Below, in pieces: positions 45,827 to 54,390 of a DNA stretch of 64,000 nt. The notes under the pieces were generated by a model. The model did not search any database. It was not told the origin of the DNA and saw only the letters and a list, made by a program, of their open reading frames with translations. The position numbers were made by a program, and so were the translations under genes. Source of the DNA: Clostridia bacterium (GTDB taxonomy: Bacteria > Bacillota > Clostridia > Oscillospirales > Acutalibacteraceae); the NCBI GenBank assembly GCA_017613735.1, contig JAGADF010000009.1:62001-126000 (forward strand), written 5' to 3'. The stretch's first letter is position 1. Each line of letters begins with the position of its first letter.

Positions 45827-45976
45827 GTGAGACATAAGAATTATTCGGGCTTCGGGTTCGCCCTTGTCGCTTTAGGGCTCGGACTGGTCTTTTCGATGAT
45901 TTTGCCCGTCAAATTTCTTGTTGTGATATTGGCTTTTGCGCTTGCCTTCAGCGGCGCTGCTCTGTTGCGAAATTAG
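45827..45976 (+). CDS. Small membrane protein upstream of spoVM
   Basis: 49 residues, GTG start. Two hydrophobic helices: FGFALVALGLGLVFSMI and LVVILAFALAFSGAALL. Similar tiny proteins with an ALVALGLGL core are common in Clostridia, with no assigned role. GAGGCGG upstream. The stop is 13 bases before spoVM, so they are probably cotranscribed. Confidence 0.7.
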   Translation: MRHKNYSGFGFALVALGLGLVFSMILPVKFLVVILAFALAFSGAALLRN

Positions 45977-45989
45977 AGAGGTGCGATTT

Positions 45990-46070
45990 ATGAAGGTGGT
46001 CGTAGTCAAAAGCCCTAAAATCTTAAGCGGCGTTTTAAGACTGATGTTCGGTATAAAAAAGGATAAATAA
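45990..46070 (+). CDS. spoVM: SpoVM, stage V sporulation morphogenetic peptide
   Basis: Exactly 26 residues, MKVVVVKSPKILSGVLRLMF then GIKKDK. The pattern K-x-P-K-x-L-x-G-[IV]-[VL]-R-x-[ML]-x-G matches B. subtilis SpoVM, an amphipathic helix that marks the curved forespore membrane and recruits SpoIVA. GAGAGGTG lies 6 bases upstream. Ends just before a terminator. Its small size means standard gene finders would miss it. Confidence 0.88.
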   Translation: MKVVVVKSPKILSGVLRLMFGIKKDK

Positions 46071-46079
46071 TCTTAAAAG

Positions 46080-46111
46080 ACGAAGGTTAAGTTTACTTGC
46101 CTTCGTTTTTG
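46080..46111 (+). terminator. Terminator after spoVM
   Basis: ACGAAGG (46080-46086) with CCTTCGT (46100-46106), followed by TTTTG. Confidence 0.8.
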
Positions 46112-46144
46112 TTTTGTGCTAAAATATAAAGAGAGGTGAGAAAA

Positions 46145-46501
46145 ATGGAAAAAGACCTTGTTTGTCAGTGCGACACCGTTCACAGCGACGCCGTTGAAAA
46201 ATCGCGTCTTAATATGCCGAGCGAAAATGAAATAGCGGCAATGTCCGAGTTTTTTAAAATCCTCGGCGATCCGACAAGAATGAAAATCCTCTGGGCGCTT
46301 GACGGAGCCGAGCTTTGCGTATGCGACCTTGCGGTTGAGCTTAATATGACAAAATCCGCAATTTCTCACCAGCTTAATTCACTTCGCGCCGCAAAGCTTG
46401 TAAAGTTCCGCCGCGAGGGTAAAAACGTGTTTTACAGCCTTGACGACGAGCATGTAAACGAAATTATAGAGGTTGCTCTCGACCATATCGGTCATAATTA
46501 A
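46145..46501 (+). CDS. ArsR/SmtB-family metal-responsive repressor
   Basis: 118 residues. Winged-helix with ILGDPTRMKILWALDG (about 39-54) and TKSAISHQLNSLRAAKL recognition helix. Metal ligands: N-terminal CQC (C7, C9) with C58 and C60 in ELCVCDLA give a CadC-type site; DEHVNEIIEV with later His residues gives a second alpha-5 zinc site. No exporter follows; only a terminator. Target therefore lies elsewhere or the partner was lost. Confidence 0.9.
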   Translation: MEKDLVCQCDTVHSDAVEKSRLNMPSENEIAAMSEFFKILGDPTRMKILWALDGAELCVCDLAVELNMTKSAISHQLNSLRAAKLVKFRREGKNVFYSLDDEHVNEIIEVALDHIGHN

Positions 46502-46521
46502 GAGGAATAATAAGATGAAAC

Positions 46522-46555
46522 ACGGGCGAAATTCTTTCGCCCGTATTTAATTTGA
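46522..46555 (+). terminator. Terminator after the ArsR gene
   Basis: ACGGGCGAAA and TTTCGCCCGT, 10 bp with a 3-base loop, T-rich tail. Confidence 0.8.
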
Positions 46556-46573
46556 AAAATATTAAAAATTCCC

Positions 46574-46602
46574 TTGACATAAATCGTCTTTTTTGGTATT
46601 AT
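46574..46602 (+). promoter_or_regulatory. Promoter of the tRNA-Thr/tRNA-Tyr operon
   Basis: Consensus TTGACA (46574-46579), 17 bases, TATTAT (46597-46602), 19 bases from the start of tRNA-Thr. Confidence 0.88.
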
Positions 46603-46620
46603 ATTCGAGCGCCAAGAAAT

Positions 46621-46693
46621 GCTGGTGTAGCTCAGTTGGTAGAGCAGCTGATTTGTAATCAGCAGGTCGGGGGTTCGAGTCCGTCCACCAGCT
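46621..46693 (+). tRNA. tRNA-Thr (TGT)
   Basis: Acceptor GCTGGTG/CACCAGC with discriminator T; anticodon loop TTTGTAA gives TGT; T-loop GGTTCGAGTCC. CCA not encoded. First gene of a two-tRNA unit. Confidence 0.97.
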
Positions 46694-46720
46694 TCTTTTT
46701 TAAGGCGTAAAATAGAATAG

Positions 46721-46802
46721 GGGAGAGTTCCCGAGCGGCCAAAGGGGGCAGACTGTAAATCTGTTGTCACTGACTTCGGTGGTTCGAATCCACCCTCTCC
46801 CA
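46721..46802 (+). tRNA. tRNA-Tyr (GTA)
   Basis: Class II tRNA of 82 nt with a long variable arm. Acceptor GGGAGAG/CTCTCCC, discriminator A, anticodon loop CTGTAAA gives GTA, T-arm GGTTCGAATCC. CCA not encoded. The last 16 bases are repeated at 46962-46977. Confidence 0.97.
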
Positions 46803-46805
46803 TAT

Positions 46806-46839
46806 AAAACAAGCGAAGGTGTTTACCTTCGCTTGTTTT
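46806..46839 (+). terminator. Terminator after tRNA-Tyr
   Basis: 15-bp perfect stem AAAACAAGCGAAGGT/ACCTTCGCTTGTTTT with a 4-base loop. Confidence 0.9.
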
Positions 46840-46862
46840 ATGTTGAAATCATTGATAATACT

Positions 46863-46977
46863 GGGTGGATTCGAACACAGTCCATGTTTTGCGTGAGCAA
46901 AACGGACATAAAATCGAACTGTTTGCGAAGCAAACACTCGGCGAAGCGCAGCGAAGCCGAGTCCACCCTCTCCCATA
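46863..46977. repeat. tRNA-Tyr-linked non-coding mini-element with tRNA 3'-end copies
   Basis: GGGTGGATTCGAAC (46863-46876) is the exact inverse of tRNA bases 46782-46795. Three hairpins follow: GTTTTGC-GTGA-GCAAAAC (46886-46903), GTTTGC-GAA-GCAAAC (46921-46935), ACTCGGC/GCCGAGT (46936-46962). It ends TCCACCCTCTCCCATA (46962-46977), a 16-base direct repeat of the tRNA end at 46789-46804. Same architecture as the tRNA-fMet element. Not coding on either strand. Confidence 0.75.
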
Positions 46978-46980
46978 GAA

Positions 46981-47010
46981 AAAAGACTTGCAGAAATGCA
47001 AGTCTTTTTT
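46981..47010. terminator. Terminator after the tRNA-Tyr element
   Basis: AAAAGACTTGCA-GAAA-TGCAAGTCTTTT, 12-bp perfect stem plus T tail. A second small hairpin AAATCCC-TTC-GGGATTT lies at 47020-47036. Confidence 0.88.
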
Positions 47011-47068
47011 CAGTTAAATAAATCCCTTCGGGATTTGTGAAATGCCTTTAACAGAGTGAAAAAGGGAT

Positions 47069-48427
47069 TTAATCATTGTTTGTATCTGTCAGCTTTTTAA
47101 ACTCCTTTTGCTTTTTAAGGTAAATAATCGCCAGCGGTATGTCCGCCATAAGCGACGCTGTAGGCGCGGCATAGATTACTATATCAAAACCGAAGAACCT
47201 TACAAGAATAATTGATACTAAAATTCTGCCTATAAGCTCGCCCGCGCCCGCGACTGCGTTTGCATATGTAAAGCCGAGTCCCTGAAGCGTATTCCGGAGT
47301 ATAAAAAGAATTGATACAAGCGAATAGCACTCTGCGATTGCGAGAAGATACCTTTTTGACGCGAAAAGCATTTCTTCGTTCGGAATGGTAATGAAAACCG
47401 ATACGATATGCGGCCCGACGGTAATAAGAATAATACTCATCACAACCGATATTGCAAGTTCAAGGAAAAACATTTTTTTAACCGAATCGGTTATTCTTTT
47501 ATAATTCTTTGCGCCGTAATTCTGACCGACAAAGGTTTGGGTTGAAACGCCTATGGCACTCATTGAAATATTCGTTACGTTTTCAACTCTGCTTGCGGCG
47601 GTAAGCCCTGCCATAACGTTTGCGCCGAAGCTGTTTATTGCGCTCTGCAGGCACATTGTGCCTATTGAGGTTATCGTAAATTGAAGTGAAACGGGAATGC
47701 CGAGCTTTAACTGTTCAATAACGGTTTTCTTTTTAAGCTTCAGAGACGACGGGCGCAGCTCGACGTCCTCGTTTATCTTAAAGATATAAAATCCCGTAAG
47801 AATGCAGGCTGTAAGGTGCGAAATAAGCGTTGCTATCGCCGCGCCCTCAACGCCCCAGCCGAAGTTCTTTACGAAAAGAATGTCAAGAATAAAGTTTACG
47901 CAAACGCTCGCAGTAAAGAAATAAAGCGGCTTTTTGCTTTCGCCGACAGCTCTTGAAATGGCGGTAAAATTGTTCGAAAGCATCTGTAACGGTACGCCGA
48001 AATAAAGAATGTTAACGTACGAAGCCGAAAGACCGATTATTTCATCGGGAGTTCCTATGAGTTTTAATAGGGGAGTCGAAATAATATGAGCAATAATAAC
48101 GATTATTGAGCCGATAAGAAAAGCAAGACTTATGCTTGAGCCGGAATATCGGCTGACCTTTTCCTTGTCGCCGGCGCCGAAAGCGTGAGCTACGGGAATA
48201 GTAAAGCCGCTTGTCAGACCGAGCGCGGCTCCGATTATGAATGAGTTAATCGAGCCGACGTTACCGACAGCGGCAAGAGCATCCTTGCCGACATATCTGC
48301 CGACAATGATGTTATCAACAAGAGTGTAGTTGAATTGTAAAAGAGACGCGAAGAGGATCGGCAGGGCAAACAACAGAATACTTTTAACAGCGCTGCCCTG
48401 TAACATTGATGCTTTGCTGTGCTTCAT
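47069..48427 (-). CDS. MATE family efflux transporter
   Basis: 452 residues, twelve predicted membrane helices in two MatE repeats (first begins ILLFALPILFASLLQFNYTL, second near LKLGIPVSLQFTITSIGTMC). Na+ or H+ driven drug or metabolite export; substrate unknown. Monocistronic; divergent from the GH51 gene. Confidence 0.93.
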   Translation of the reverse strand: MKHSKASMLQGSAVKSILLFALPILFASLLQFNYTLVDNIIVGRYVGKDALAAVGNVGSINSFIIGAALGLTSGFTIPVAHAFGAGDKEKVSRYSGSSISLAFLIGSIIVIIAHIISTPLLKLIGTPDEIIGLSASYVNILYFGVPLQMLSNNFTAISRAVGESKKPLYFFTASVCVNFILDILFVKNFGWGVEGAAIATLISHLTACILTGFYIFKINEDVELRPSSLKLKKKTVIEQLKLGIPVSLQFTITSIGTMCLQSAINSFGANVMAGLTAASRVENVTNISMSAIGVSTQTFVGQNYGAKNYKRITDSVKKMFFLELAISVVMSIILITVGPHIVSVFITIPNEEMLFASKRYLLAIAECYSLVSILFILRNTLQGLGFTYANAVAGAGELIGRILVSIILVRFFGFDIVIYAAPTASLMADIPLAIIYLKKQKEFKKLTDTNND

Positions 48428-48512
48428 AAGAAGTTGCGCTCCTTATATCCATTTTTTACCTTTATATCATTTATGCCGTCAAAAATCAATATGTAATATG
48501 TATTATAAAATA

Positions 48513-48541
48513 TTGTAAATATATTATAAATGTGTTAAAAT
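48513..48541 (+). promoter_or_regulatory. Promoter for the GH51-PAP2 unit
   Basis: TTGTAA (48513-48518), 17 bases, TAAAAT (48536-48541), 22 bases before the GH51 ATG. Confidence 0.55.
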
Positions 48542-48563
48542 AAACGGAAAAGGAGGGGAGAAA

Positions 48564-50840
48564 ATGAAAAAGATTTCAGCTGTTCTTTTATCGTTGCTTT
48601 TTGCCGTTATGTCGGTCGTTCCCGCATTCGCAAAAAGTGATTACACGATAAAGATTTCTCCCGACAACGAAAAGTATAAAATATCGGATATGCTTTACGG
48701 CGCGTTTATTGAAGATATTTCCTATGCCTGCGACGGCGGACTGGTTTCAAATCTCGTTAACAATAATTCGTTTGAATACTTCTTTAACCGCGAGGCAAAC
48801 TGGACTTTTGAGAATTGCGAATACGAAATCACGCGGGATTACCCGCTTAATAAAAATAATAAGTATTCCTGCCTTGTTACGGTCGACGGCGAAGCGACGG
48901 TTAAAAATATCGGCTTTCCCGAGTATTATGAGTACAAGACCTATGACAGAAACAGGGAAAAGGCGAGCACGCCCGATATGGGCTTTAAGGCGGGGGAGAA
49001 ATATGAGCTTTCCTGTTATATAAAGAACATTGATTTTTCGGGTGAGGCGAGCGTTATGCTCGATAACGTCAGCGAACCGCAGAGCCTTGACATAACCGGC
49101 TGCAGGGACTGGACAAAGCTGACTGTTACTCTTGAATCAAAAAAAACCGAGGACGGGGCGTTGAAATTTGTTTTCAGCGGTAAGGGCAATATTCTTATTG
49201 ATTTTGTTTCCCTTATTCCCGAATGCAGTCACGGCTACGGTGACGAAAAATGGAAATATGTAACGCTTCGTTCCGATTTGTATCAGGCTCTTGAAGATAT
49301 GCATCCCGCTTTTATACGTTTCCCCGGCGGCTGTCTTTGCGAGGGGACTGACATAAATAAGCTCTATGACTGGAAGGCTACAATCGGCCCCACGGAAGAA
49401 CGCGAACAGTCCGAAAACCTTTGGCGCGACGACTGGAACGGCAGGCAGTATATAAATACCTCTTCAATGGGCTACCACGAGTATTTCCAGCTTTGCACCG
49501 ACGTAGGAGCCGAGCCTGTTCCGATTCTCAATGTCGCTCTTACCTGCCAGGGCAGGAACGACTACGGCGGAAGAAAATGGGCGTATGTTAACGGCGAAAT
49601 AACCGAAGAGGAGTTCAATAAATACCTTGAAACAATCGCTCTTACTCCGGGTACAAAGGAATTTGACAAATACATTCAGGACATTTTCGATTTGATTGAA
49701 TACGCCAACGGCGACGAAACTACCGTCTGGGGCAAAAAGAGAATTGAAAACGGAAGCAGGGAGCCGTTTAATCTTAAATACATAGGTCTCGGCAACGAAA
49801 ACGTCGGCGAGGTTTATTTCAGGAATTTTGACGCCATATACAAGGCGGTAAAGGAAAAATACCCCGAAATAACCGTTGTTTCGTCCGCGGGCGGATGGCT
49901 CGAGGGCGACGACTATAACGACGCGTGGAACATAATAAATGAAAAATACCCCGACACAATCGTTGATGAGCATTACTACACAAAGGAAAGCTATCTTTTC
50001 CATAACAACGAGAGATACGATAATTTCAGAAGAGACGGCGCAAGGGTGTTTGTCGGCGAATATGCCGCTACGAGCGACGGCTTCGGCACTCTTCAGACTA
50101 AGTCGAATATCTGGGAAGCTATTGAAGAAGCGGGCTTTTTGACGGGCTTTGAAAGAAACGGCGACGTGGTGGCGATGTCTTCGTACGCTCCGACATTCGC
50201 CAAGGTCAATTCCCAGTGCTGGGACATTAACCTTATATGGTTTGATTCCCAACAGGCCGCTCTTTCACCGAGCTATTTTGTCCAGCTTCTGTTTGCCAAC
50301 AATACGGGCGACGAATATATCAAAACCGATATCGGCAACGGCAAGACCTTTATTGAAAAGGATTTGTACGAAAGCGTAACCGTTGACGAAAAGTCGCAGA
50401 CAATTTACGTAAAGCTTGTAAATGCGAGCGGTAAAAACAAAACCGTAAACCTTGACCTGACGGGCTATAATGTCAATAAGGCTTCAAATATTTATCTGAG
50501 CGAGGATTACAGAGCCGCCTGCAACGAAATCGGAAAAACTTATGTTGTTCCCCATGAAAAGGAGCTTGCTGCGGGTGATAACGTAGAGGTCAGGATGGGA
50601 AAATACAGTGTAAACGTTATCAGAATCGCTTACGGCGACAACGACGGCGGCTCGTTTTACACGCTTCCCGATACCGTGCCCGAGGCTATGGGAAAGTACA
50701 TTCCGCTGGCTGTTAAAGCAGGCATTCTCGGCGGTATAGGCGCGTTAATTCTTCTTGTTATAATTATTGTTTTTATAATTAAACTGATTAAAAAGATAAA
50801 AAACAAAAAAGCGGAGGAAATTGAAAATGTCAAAGAGTAA
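48564..50840 (+). CDS. Membrane-anchored GH51 alpha-L-arabinofuranosidase
   Basis: 758 residues. Signal peptide 1-23 (LLSLLFAVMSVVPAFA), an N-terminal carbohydrate-binding-like region (about 60-220), then the GH51 barrel with acid/base E412 in GLGNENVG and nucleophile E499 in FVGEYAAT. A C-terminal membrane helix (about 715-742) and Lys-rich tail anchor it, without an LPXTG motif. Likely removes arabinose from plant arabinoxylan or arabinan at the cell surface. Overlaps the PAP2 gene by 14 bases. Confidence 0.9.
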   Translation: MKKISAVLLSLLFAVMSVVPAFAKSDYTIKISPDNEKYKISDMLYGAFIEDISYACDGGLVSNLVNNNSFEYFFNREANWTFENCEYEITRDYPLNKNNKYSCLVTVDGEATVKNIGFPEYYEYKTYDRNREKASTPDMGFKAGEKYELSCYIKNIDFSGEASVMLDNVSEPQSLDITGCRDWTKLTVTLESKKTEDGALKFVFSGKGNILIDFVSLIPECSHGYGDEKWKYVTLRSDLYQALEDMHPAFIRFPGGCLCEGTDINKLYDWKATIGPTEEREQSENLWRDDWNGRQYINTSSMGYHEYFQLCTDVGAEPVPILNVALTCQGRNDYGGRKWAYVNGEITEEEFNKYLETIALTPGTKEFDKYIQDIFDLIEYANGDETTVWGKKRIENGSREPFNLKYIGLGNENVGEVYFRNFDAIYKAVKEKYPEITVVSSAGGWLEGDDYNDAWNIINEKYPDTIVDEHYYTKESYLFHNNERYDNFRRDGARVFVGEYAATSDGFGTLQTKSNIWEAIEEAGFLTGFERNGDVVAMSSYAPTFAKVNSQCWDINLIWFDSQQAALSPSYFVQLLFANNTGDEYIKTDIGNGKTFIEKDLYESVTVDEKSQTIYVKLVNASGKNKTVNLDLTGYNVNKASNIYLSEDYRAACNEIGKTYVVPHEKELAAGDNVEVRMGKYSVNVIRIAYGDNDGGSFYTLPDTVPEAMGKYIPLAVKAGILGGIGALILLVIIIVFIIKLIKKIKNKKAEEIENVKE

Positions 50841-51828
50841 AGCAAAAGAGAAAAAAGGCTTTGATATAAGCAGAAAAACCGTTGCCGCAATCTTTATTTT
50901 TATATTGGTTTTCGGCGGGCTGCTGCTTATCGCTACCTTCAAGGATTTACAGGTAAGTCAGTTTTTAACAAAGTTCTCGCTTCCTAAAGGCGAATACTAC
51001 GCCGACGATGTCTTCGGAAGAATGTTCGAAACAATAGGCTGCGCTCCGATTTATCTTATGCTCGGCTTTGCATTCCATATTATTTTCTGGAATGTGTTTA
51101 TCCGTGTAAAGGACATGTTAGTCAAATACTTTCTTCTTGCTGTCAGTACCGGTTGCGGTGTTGCAGCATACTGTGTTATGTACAAGGATGTTCTCCGTTA
51201 CATAGTCGACCAGGTAGGTCTTGACCATAACTCTGTAAAAACCCAGTTCGTTACTTTTTCAATGATATTTATGGGTTGTATTACCTGCTTTTTAGGTACG
51301 CTTGCAGTCCGTAATTTCAAGGATGAGACTTTAAAAAAGCTTCTGTCATTTGCTGTTGCAGTAATTCTTATTGCTGCAGTTGCAAACGGTCTTGTAAACC
51401 TTATTAAAATACCTATGGGCAGACCGAGATACAGAGGAATGAATTATGAGGGCGCTCAGAGTATAGGCGGTTTTAAAAACTTTAAGCGCTGGTATGAAGC
51501 AACCGCTCAGCCTGATAAAAACTCGTTGATATGGTATTACGGTTCGACGGATGCGTGCAAATCCTTCCCGAGCGGTCATACGTGTTCGGCGGGTATGAGC
51601 TATTGCCTCATAATGCTTATTGATGCGCTTAAGATTACAGACAAAAAGAAGAAAATTGCGCTCTGGGTTTGCCCGATAGTTTATACGGGAATAGTTGCCG
51701 TAAGCCGCATTATGGTAGGCGCTCATTTCTTCAGCGACGTACTTGTAGGCGGAACAATAGCGTTCCTTACAATGCTTCTTTTCCGTGAAATATTTATCTG
51801 CAAGGGCTCGCATTTCAAAGGTGAATAA
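50827..51828 (+). CDS. PAP2-family membrane phosphatase
   Basis: 333 residues, about six membrane helices. PAP2 motifs: KIPMGRPRYRG (motif 1, about 197), FPSGHTCSAG (motif 2, near 247) and SRIMVGAHFFSDV (motif 3, near 295). Long basic N-terminus. Likely acts on lipid phosphates such as undecaprenyl pyrophosphate or phosphatidic acid. Coupled to the GH51 gene. Confidence 0.9.
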   Translation: MSKSKAKEKKGFDISRKTVAAIFIFILVFGGLLLIATFKDLQVSQFLTKFSLPKGEYYADDVFGRMFETIGCAPIYLMLGFAFHIIFWNVFIRVKDMLVKYFLLAVSTGCGVAAYCVMYKDVLRYIVDQVGLDHNSVKTQFVTFSMIFMGCITCFLGTLAVRNFKDETLKKLLSFAVAVILIAAVANGLVNLIKIPMGRPRYRGMNYEGAQSIGGFKNFKRWYEATAQPDKNSLIWYYGSTDACKSFPSGHTCSAGMSYCLIMLIDALKITDKKKKIALWVCPIVYTGIVAVSRIMVGAHFFSDVLVGGTIAFLTMLLFREIFICKGSHFKGE

Positions 51829-51879
51829 AATAAAATGCAGATTGGGAAATTGAATCCCTGATTTGCACGACCGAAAAAA

Positions 51880-51917
51880 AGAGGGGATTGTCATAAAAGA
51901 CAAATCCCTCTTTTTTT
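51880..51917 (+). terminator. Terminator after the PAP2 gene
   Basis: AGAGGGGATTGTC pairs with GACAAATCCCTCT (one G-U and one mismatch-free core), followed by seven T residues. Confidence 0.88.
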
Positions 51918-51933
51918 AAAAAATTTTTAATTA

Positions 51934-51991
51934 CCTATTGACAAGGTAGGAAAACGGTGCTATAATACCACCAACATACTTGATTGGTAGG
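51934..51991 (+). promoter_or_regulatory. metY-cysK-rrf2 promoter with two Rrf2-like operators
   Basis: TTGACA (51938-51943), 17 bases, TATAAT (51961-51966). Operator 1, CCTA-N9-TAGG at 51934-51950, overlaps the -35 box. Operator 2, CATA-N9-TAGG at 51975-51991, covers the start. The right halves are both GGTAGG, matching the nifSU site. Confidence 0.7.
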
Positions 51992-52000
51992 TAATTAAAA

Positions 52001-52081
52001 ATGAATGCTAAATTCACACTGTTATTGAGAAATAATTTCCGCTTCGGGCGAATGTGTTTCCGATGTATGCTCTTATACTGA
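52001..52081 (+). CDS. Possible Cys-containing leader peptide for metY-cysK
   Basis: 26-codon frame, MNAKFTLLLRNNFRFGRMCF then RCMLLY, preceded by GGTAGG 9 bases upstream. Two Cys codons sit near its stop, 31 bases before metY. No terminator hairpin is evident between, so control would be by ribosome stalling or translation coupling. May also be a chance frame. Confidence 0.4.
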   Translation: MNAKFTLLLRNNFRFGRMCFRCMLLY

Positions 52082-52111
52082 CTAAACATATTTTAACGAA
52101 AGGAAATTATT

Positions 52112-53395
52112 ATGAGTAATTTAAAATTTGAAACAAGACAAATCCACGTCGGTCAGGAAAAGCCTGACAGCGCAACTGACGCAAGGGCAGTTCCGATTTA
52201 CGCTACTACTTCTTATGTATTTAAAGATTCCGCTCAGGCGGCGGGAAGATTCGGTTTAACCGAGGGCGGCAATATTTATACGCGCCTTATGAACCCGACT
52301 TCCGACGTTTTTGAACAGAGAATAGCTTCTCTCGAAAGCGGCGCGGCGGCCCTCGCAACCGCTTCGGGTTCAGCGGCTATTACCTATGCGGTTCAGAATA
52401 TCGCAAGAGCGGGCGACCACATTGTTTCTTCCCGCGATCTTTACGGCGGCACATACAATTTATTTGCGCACACCCTTAAGGACCAGGGTATTGACGTTAC
52501 ATTTGTCGACCCGTCGGAGCCCGAAAACTTCAGAGAAGCGATTAAAGAGAATACCAAGGCTCTTTACGCCGAAACTCTCGGCAATCCTAATTCCGACGTA
52601 ATTGATATTGAGGCTGTTTCGTCAATAGCTCACGAGAACGGTATTCCGCTTATCGTTGATAACACCTTCGCAACGCCTTATTATTTAAGACCTATTGAAA
52701 GGGGAGCGGACATTGTCGTTCACTCCGCAACGAAGTTCATAGGCGGTCACGGTACCGTAATGGGCGGCGTCGTAGTTGACGGCGGAAAATTCGACTGGGC
52801 TCAGAACGATAAATTTCCCGGACTTTCACAGCCGAATCCCTCATACCACGGCGTAGTATTCACCGAGGCGGTCGGCAATCTCGCATATATAATAAAACTT
52901 CGCACGACTCTTATGAGGGACCAGGGAGCGACGATTTCGCCGTTTAATTCATTCCTTCTTCTTCAGGGACTCGAAACGCTTTCCTTAAGGCTTGAAAGGC
53001 ACGTTGAAAACGCGCTTAAGGTTGTTGAATATCTCAATAATCACCCTCAGGTCAAAAAGGTTAATCACCCGTCAAACGCAACGGGCAGACAGAAAGAACT
53101 CTATGACAGATATTTCCCGTCGGGCGCGGCGTCAATTTTTACATTTGAAATTGACGGCGACGCCGAAAAGGCGAAAAAGTTCACCGAAAGTCTTGAACTG
53201 TTTTCACTTCTCGCAAACGTTGCCGACGTAAAATCGCTTGTCATCCATCCCGCTTCGACTACTCATTCGCAGTTAAGCGAGAGCGAGCTTCTTTCGGCGG
53301 GCATTACTCCGTCGACTGTTCGCCTTTCAATAGGCACCGAGCATATTGACGATATTATCGCCGACCTTGAACACGGCTTTGAAGCAATCAAATAA
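52112..53395 (+). CDS. O-acetylhomoserine sulfhydrylase (Cys/Met metabolism PLP enzyme)
   Basis: 427 residues. Makes homocysteine from O-acetylhomoserine and sulfide, or acts in direct sulfhydrylation. PLP Lys208 in [10 protein letters not shown], and family motifs [13 protein letters not shown] (about 56-68) and [11 protein letters not shown]. CysD/MetY-type C-terminus. AACGAAAGGAAAT ribosome site. First gene of the operon with cysK and the Rrf2 regulator. Confidence 0.93.
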   Translation: MSNLKFETRQIHVGQEKPDSATDARAVPIYATTSYVFKDSAQAAGRFGLTEGGNIYTRLMNPTSDVFEQRIASLESGAAALATASGSAAITYAVQNIARAGDHIVSSRDLYGGTYNLFAHTLKDQGIDVTFVDPSEPENFREAIKENTKALYAETLGNPNSDVIDIEAVSSIAHENGIPLIVDNTFATPYYLRPIERGADIVVHSATKFIGGHGTVMGGVVVDGGKFDWAQNDKFPGLSQPNPSYHGVVFTEAVGNLAYIIKLRTTLMRDQGATISPFNSFLLLQGLETLSLRLERHVENALKVVEYLNNHPQVKKVNHPSNATGRQKELYDRYFPSGAASIFTFEIDGDAEKAKKFTESLELFSLLANVADVKSLVIHPASTTHSQLSESELLSAGITPSTVRLSIGTEHIDDIIADLEHGFEAIK

Positions 53396-53427
53396 TTATA
53401 TCATTAATTTATATAAGGAGAATTATT

Positions 53428-54360
53428 ATGGCTAACATTTACACTTCCGCAGATCAGTTAATAGGTAAAACCCCGCTTCTTGAATTGACTCATATTGAAA
53501 AAGAGTTCGGTTTGAAGGCAAAAATATATGCTAAGCTCGAATACTTTAATCCCGCAGGCTCCGTTAAGGACAGAATTGCAAAGGCAATGCTTGACGACGC
53601 TGAAGAAAAGGGCGTCCTTAAACCCGATTCGGTTATTATTGAGCCGACGTCAGGCAATACCGGCATAGGACTTTCGTCCGTTGCCGCCGCAAGAGGTTAC
53701 AGAATTATAATCGTAATGCCCGAAACAATGTCTGTTGAGAGAAGAACGCTTATGAAGGCTTACGGCGCAGAGCTTGTTCTTACGGACGGCTCAAAGGGCA
53801 TGAAAGGAGCTATCGCAAAGGCGCAGGAGCTTGCAGATGAGATTCCGAACAGCTTTATTCCCGGTCAGTTTGTCAATCCCGCCAATCCCAAGGCTCATTA
53901 CGAGACTACCGGTCCCGAAATATATTCCGATACGGACGGTAAGGTTGATTATTTCGTAGCAGGCGTCGGTACGGGCGGTACGCTTTCGGGCGTCGGTAAA
54001 TTCCTTAAAGAGAAGATAGACGGCGTAAAGGTTGTCGCCGTTGAGCCCGAAACCTCGGCAGTCCTTTCTACGGGCGTTGCGGGTCCCCATAAAATCCAGG
54101 GCATAGGCGCAGGTTTTGTTCCCGACACGCTCGACACGGGCATTTATGACGAAATTATTCCCGTATCGAATGAAGCGGCGTTTGAAACAGGCAAGCTCAT
54201 AGGTAAAAAAGAGGGCGTGCTCGTAGGTATTTCATCCGGCGCGGCGCTTTCGGCGGCGATTGAGATTGCAAAAAGAGAAGAAAACAGCGGTAAAACAATC
54301 GTCGTTCTTCTTCCCGATACGGGCGACAGATATCTTTCCACTCCGCTTTTCGCAGAATAA
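53428..54360 (+). CDS. cysK: Cysteine synthase A
   Basis: 310 residues. O-acetylserine plus sulfide gives cysteine. PLP Lys47 in [11 protein letters not shown], substrate loop PTSGNTG (about 72-78), [10 protein letters not shown] (about 184-193) and C-terminal DTGDRYLST. 32 bases after metY. Confidence 0.96.
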   Translation: MANIYTSADQLIGKTPLLELTHIEKEFGLKAKIYAKLEYFNPAGSVKDRIAKAMLDDAEEKGVLKPDSVIIEPTSGNTGIGLSSVAAARGYRIIIVMPETMSVERRTLMKAYGAELVLTDGSKGMKGAIAKAQELADEIPNSFIPGQFVNPANPKAHYETTGPEIYSDTDGKVDYFVAGVGTGGTLSGVGKFLKEKIDGVKVVAVEPETSAVLSTGVAGPHKIQGIGAGFVPDTLDTGIYDEIIPVSNEAAFETGKLIGKKEGVLVGISSGAALSAAIEIAKREENSGKTIVVLLPDTGDRYLSTPLFAE

Positions 54361-54390
54361 CGCATAATTATTTTCCCGGCAGGTGATACT

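Noticed and set aside
46515..46550. 11-codon frame MKHGRNSFARI after the ArsR gene, with a ribosome-site-like AGAGGA
   Set aside because: It lies entirely on a terminator hairpin; chance frame, although a lost exporter gene once there cannot be ruled out.
46767..46976. Minus-strand frame across tRNA-Tyr and its mini-element (69 codons)
   Set aside because: It reads antisense through a tRNA and its copied end; such frames arise around these repeats and have no ribosome site.
47019..47036. Small hairpin AAATCCC-TTC-GGGATTT after the tRNA-Tyr terminator
   Set aside because: Short and without T tail; might belong to the MATE 3' end but I cannot assign it a role.
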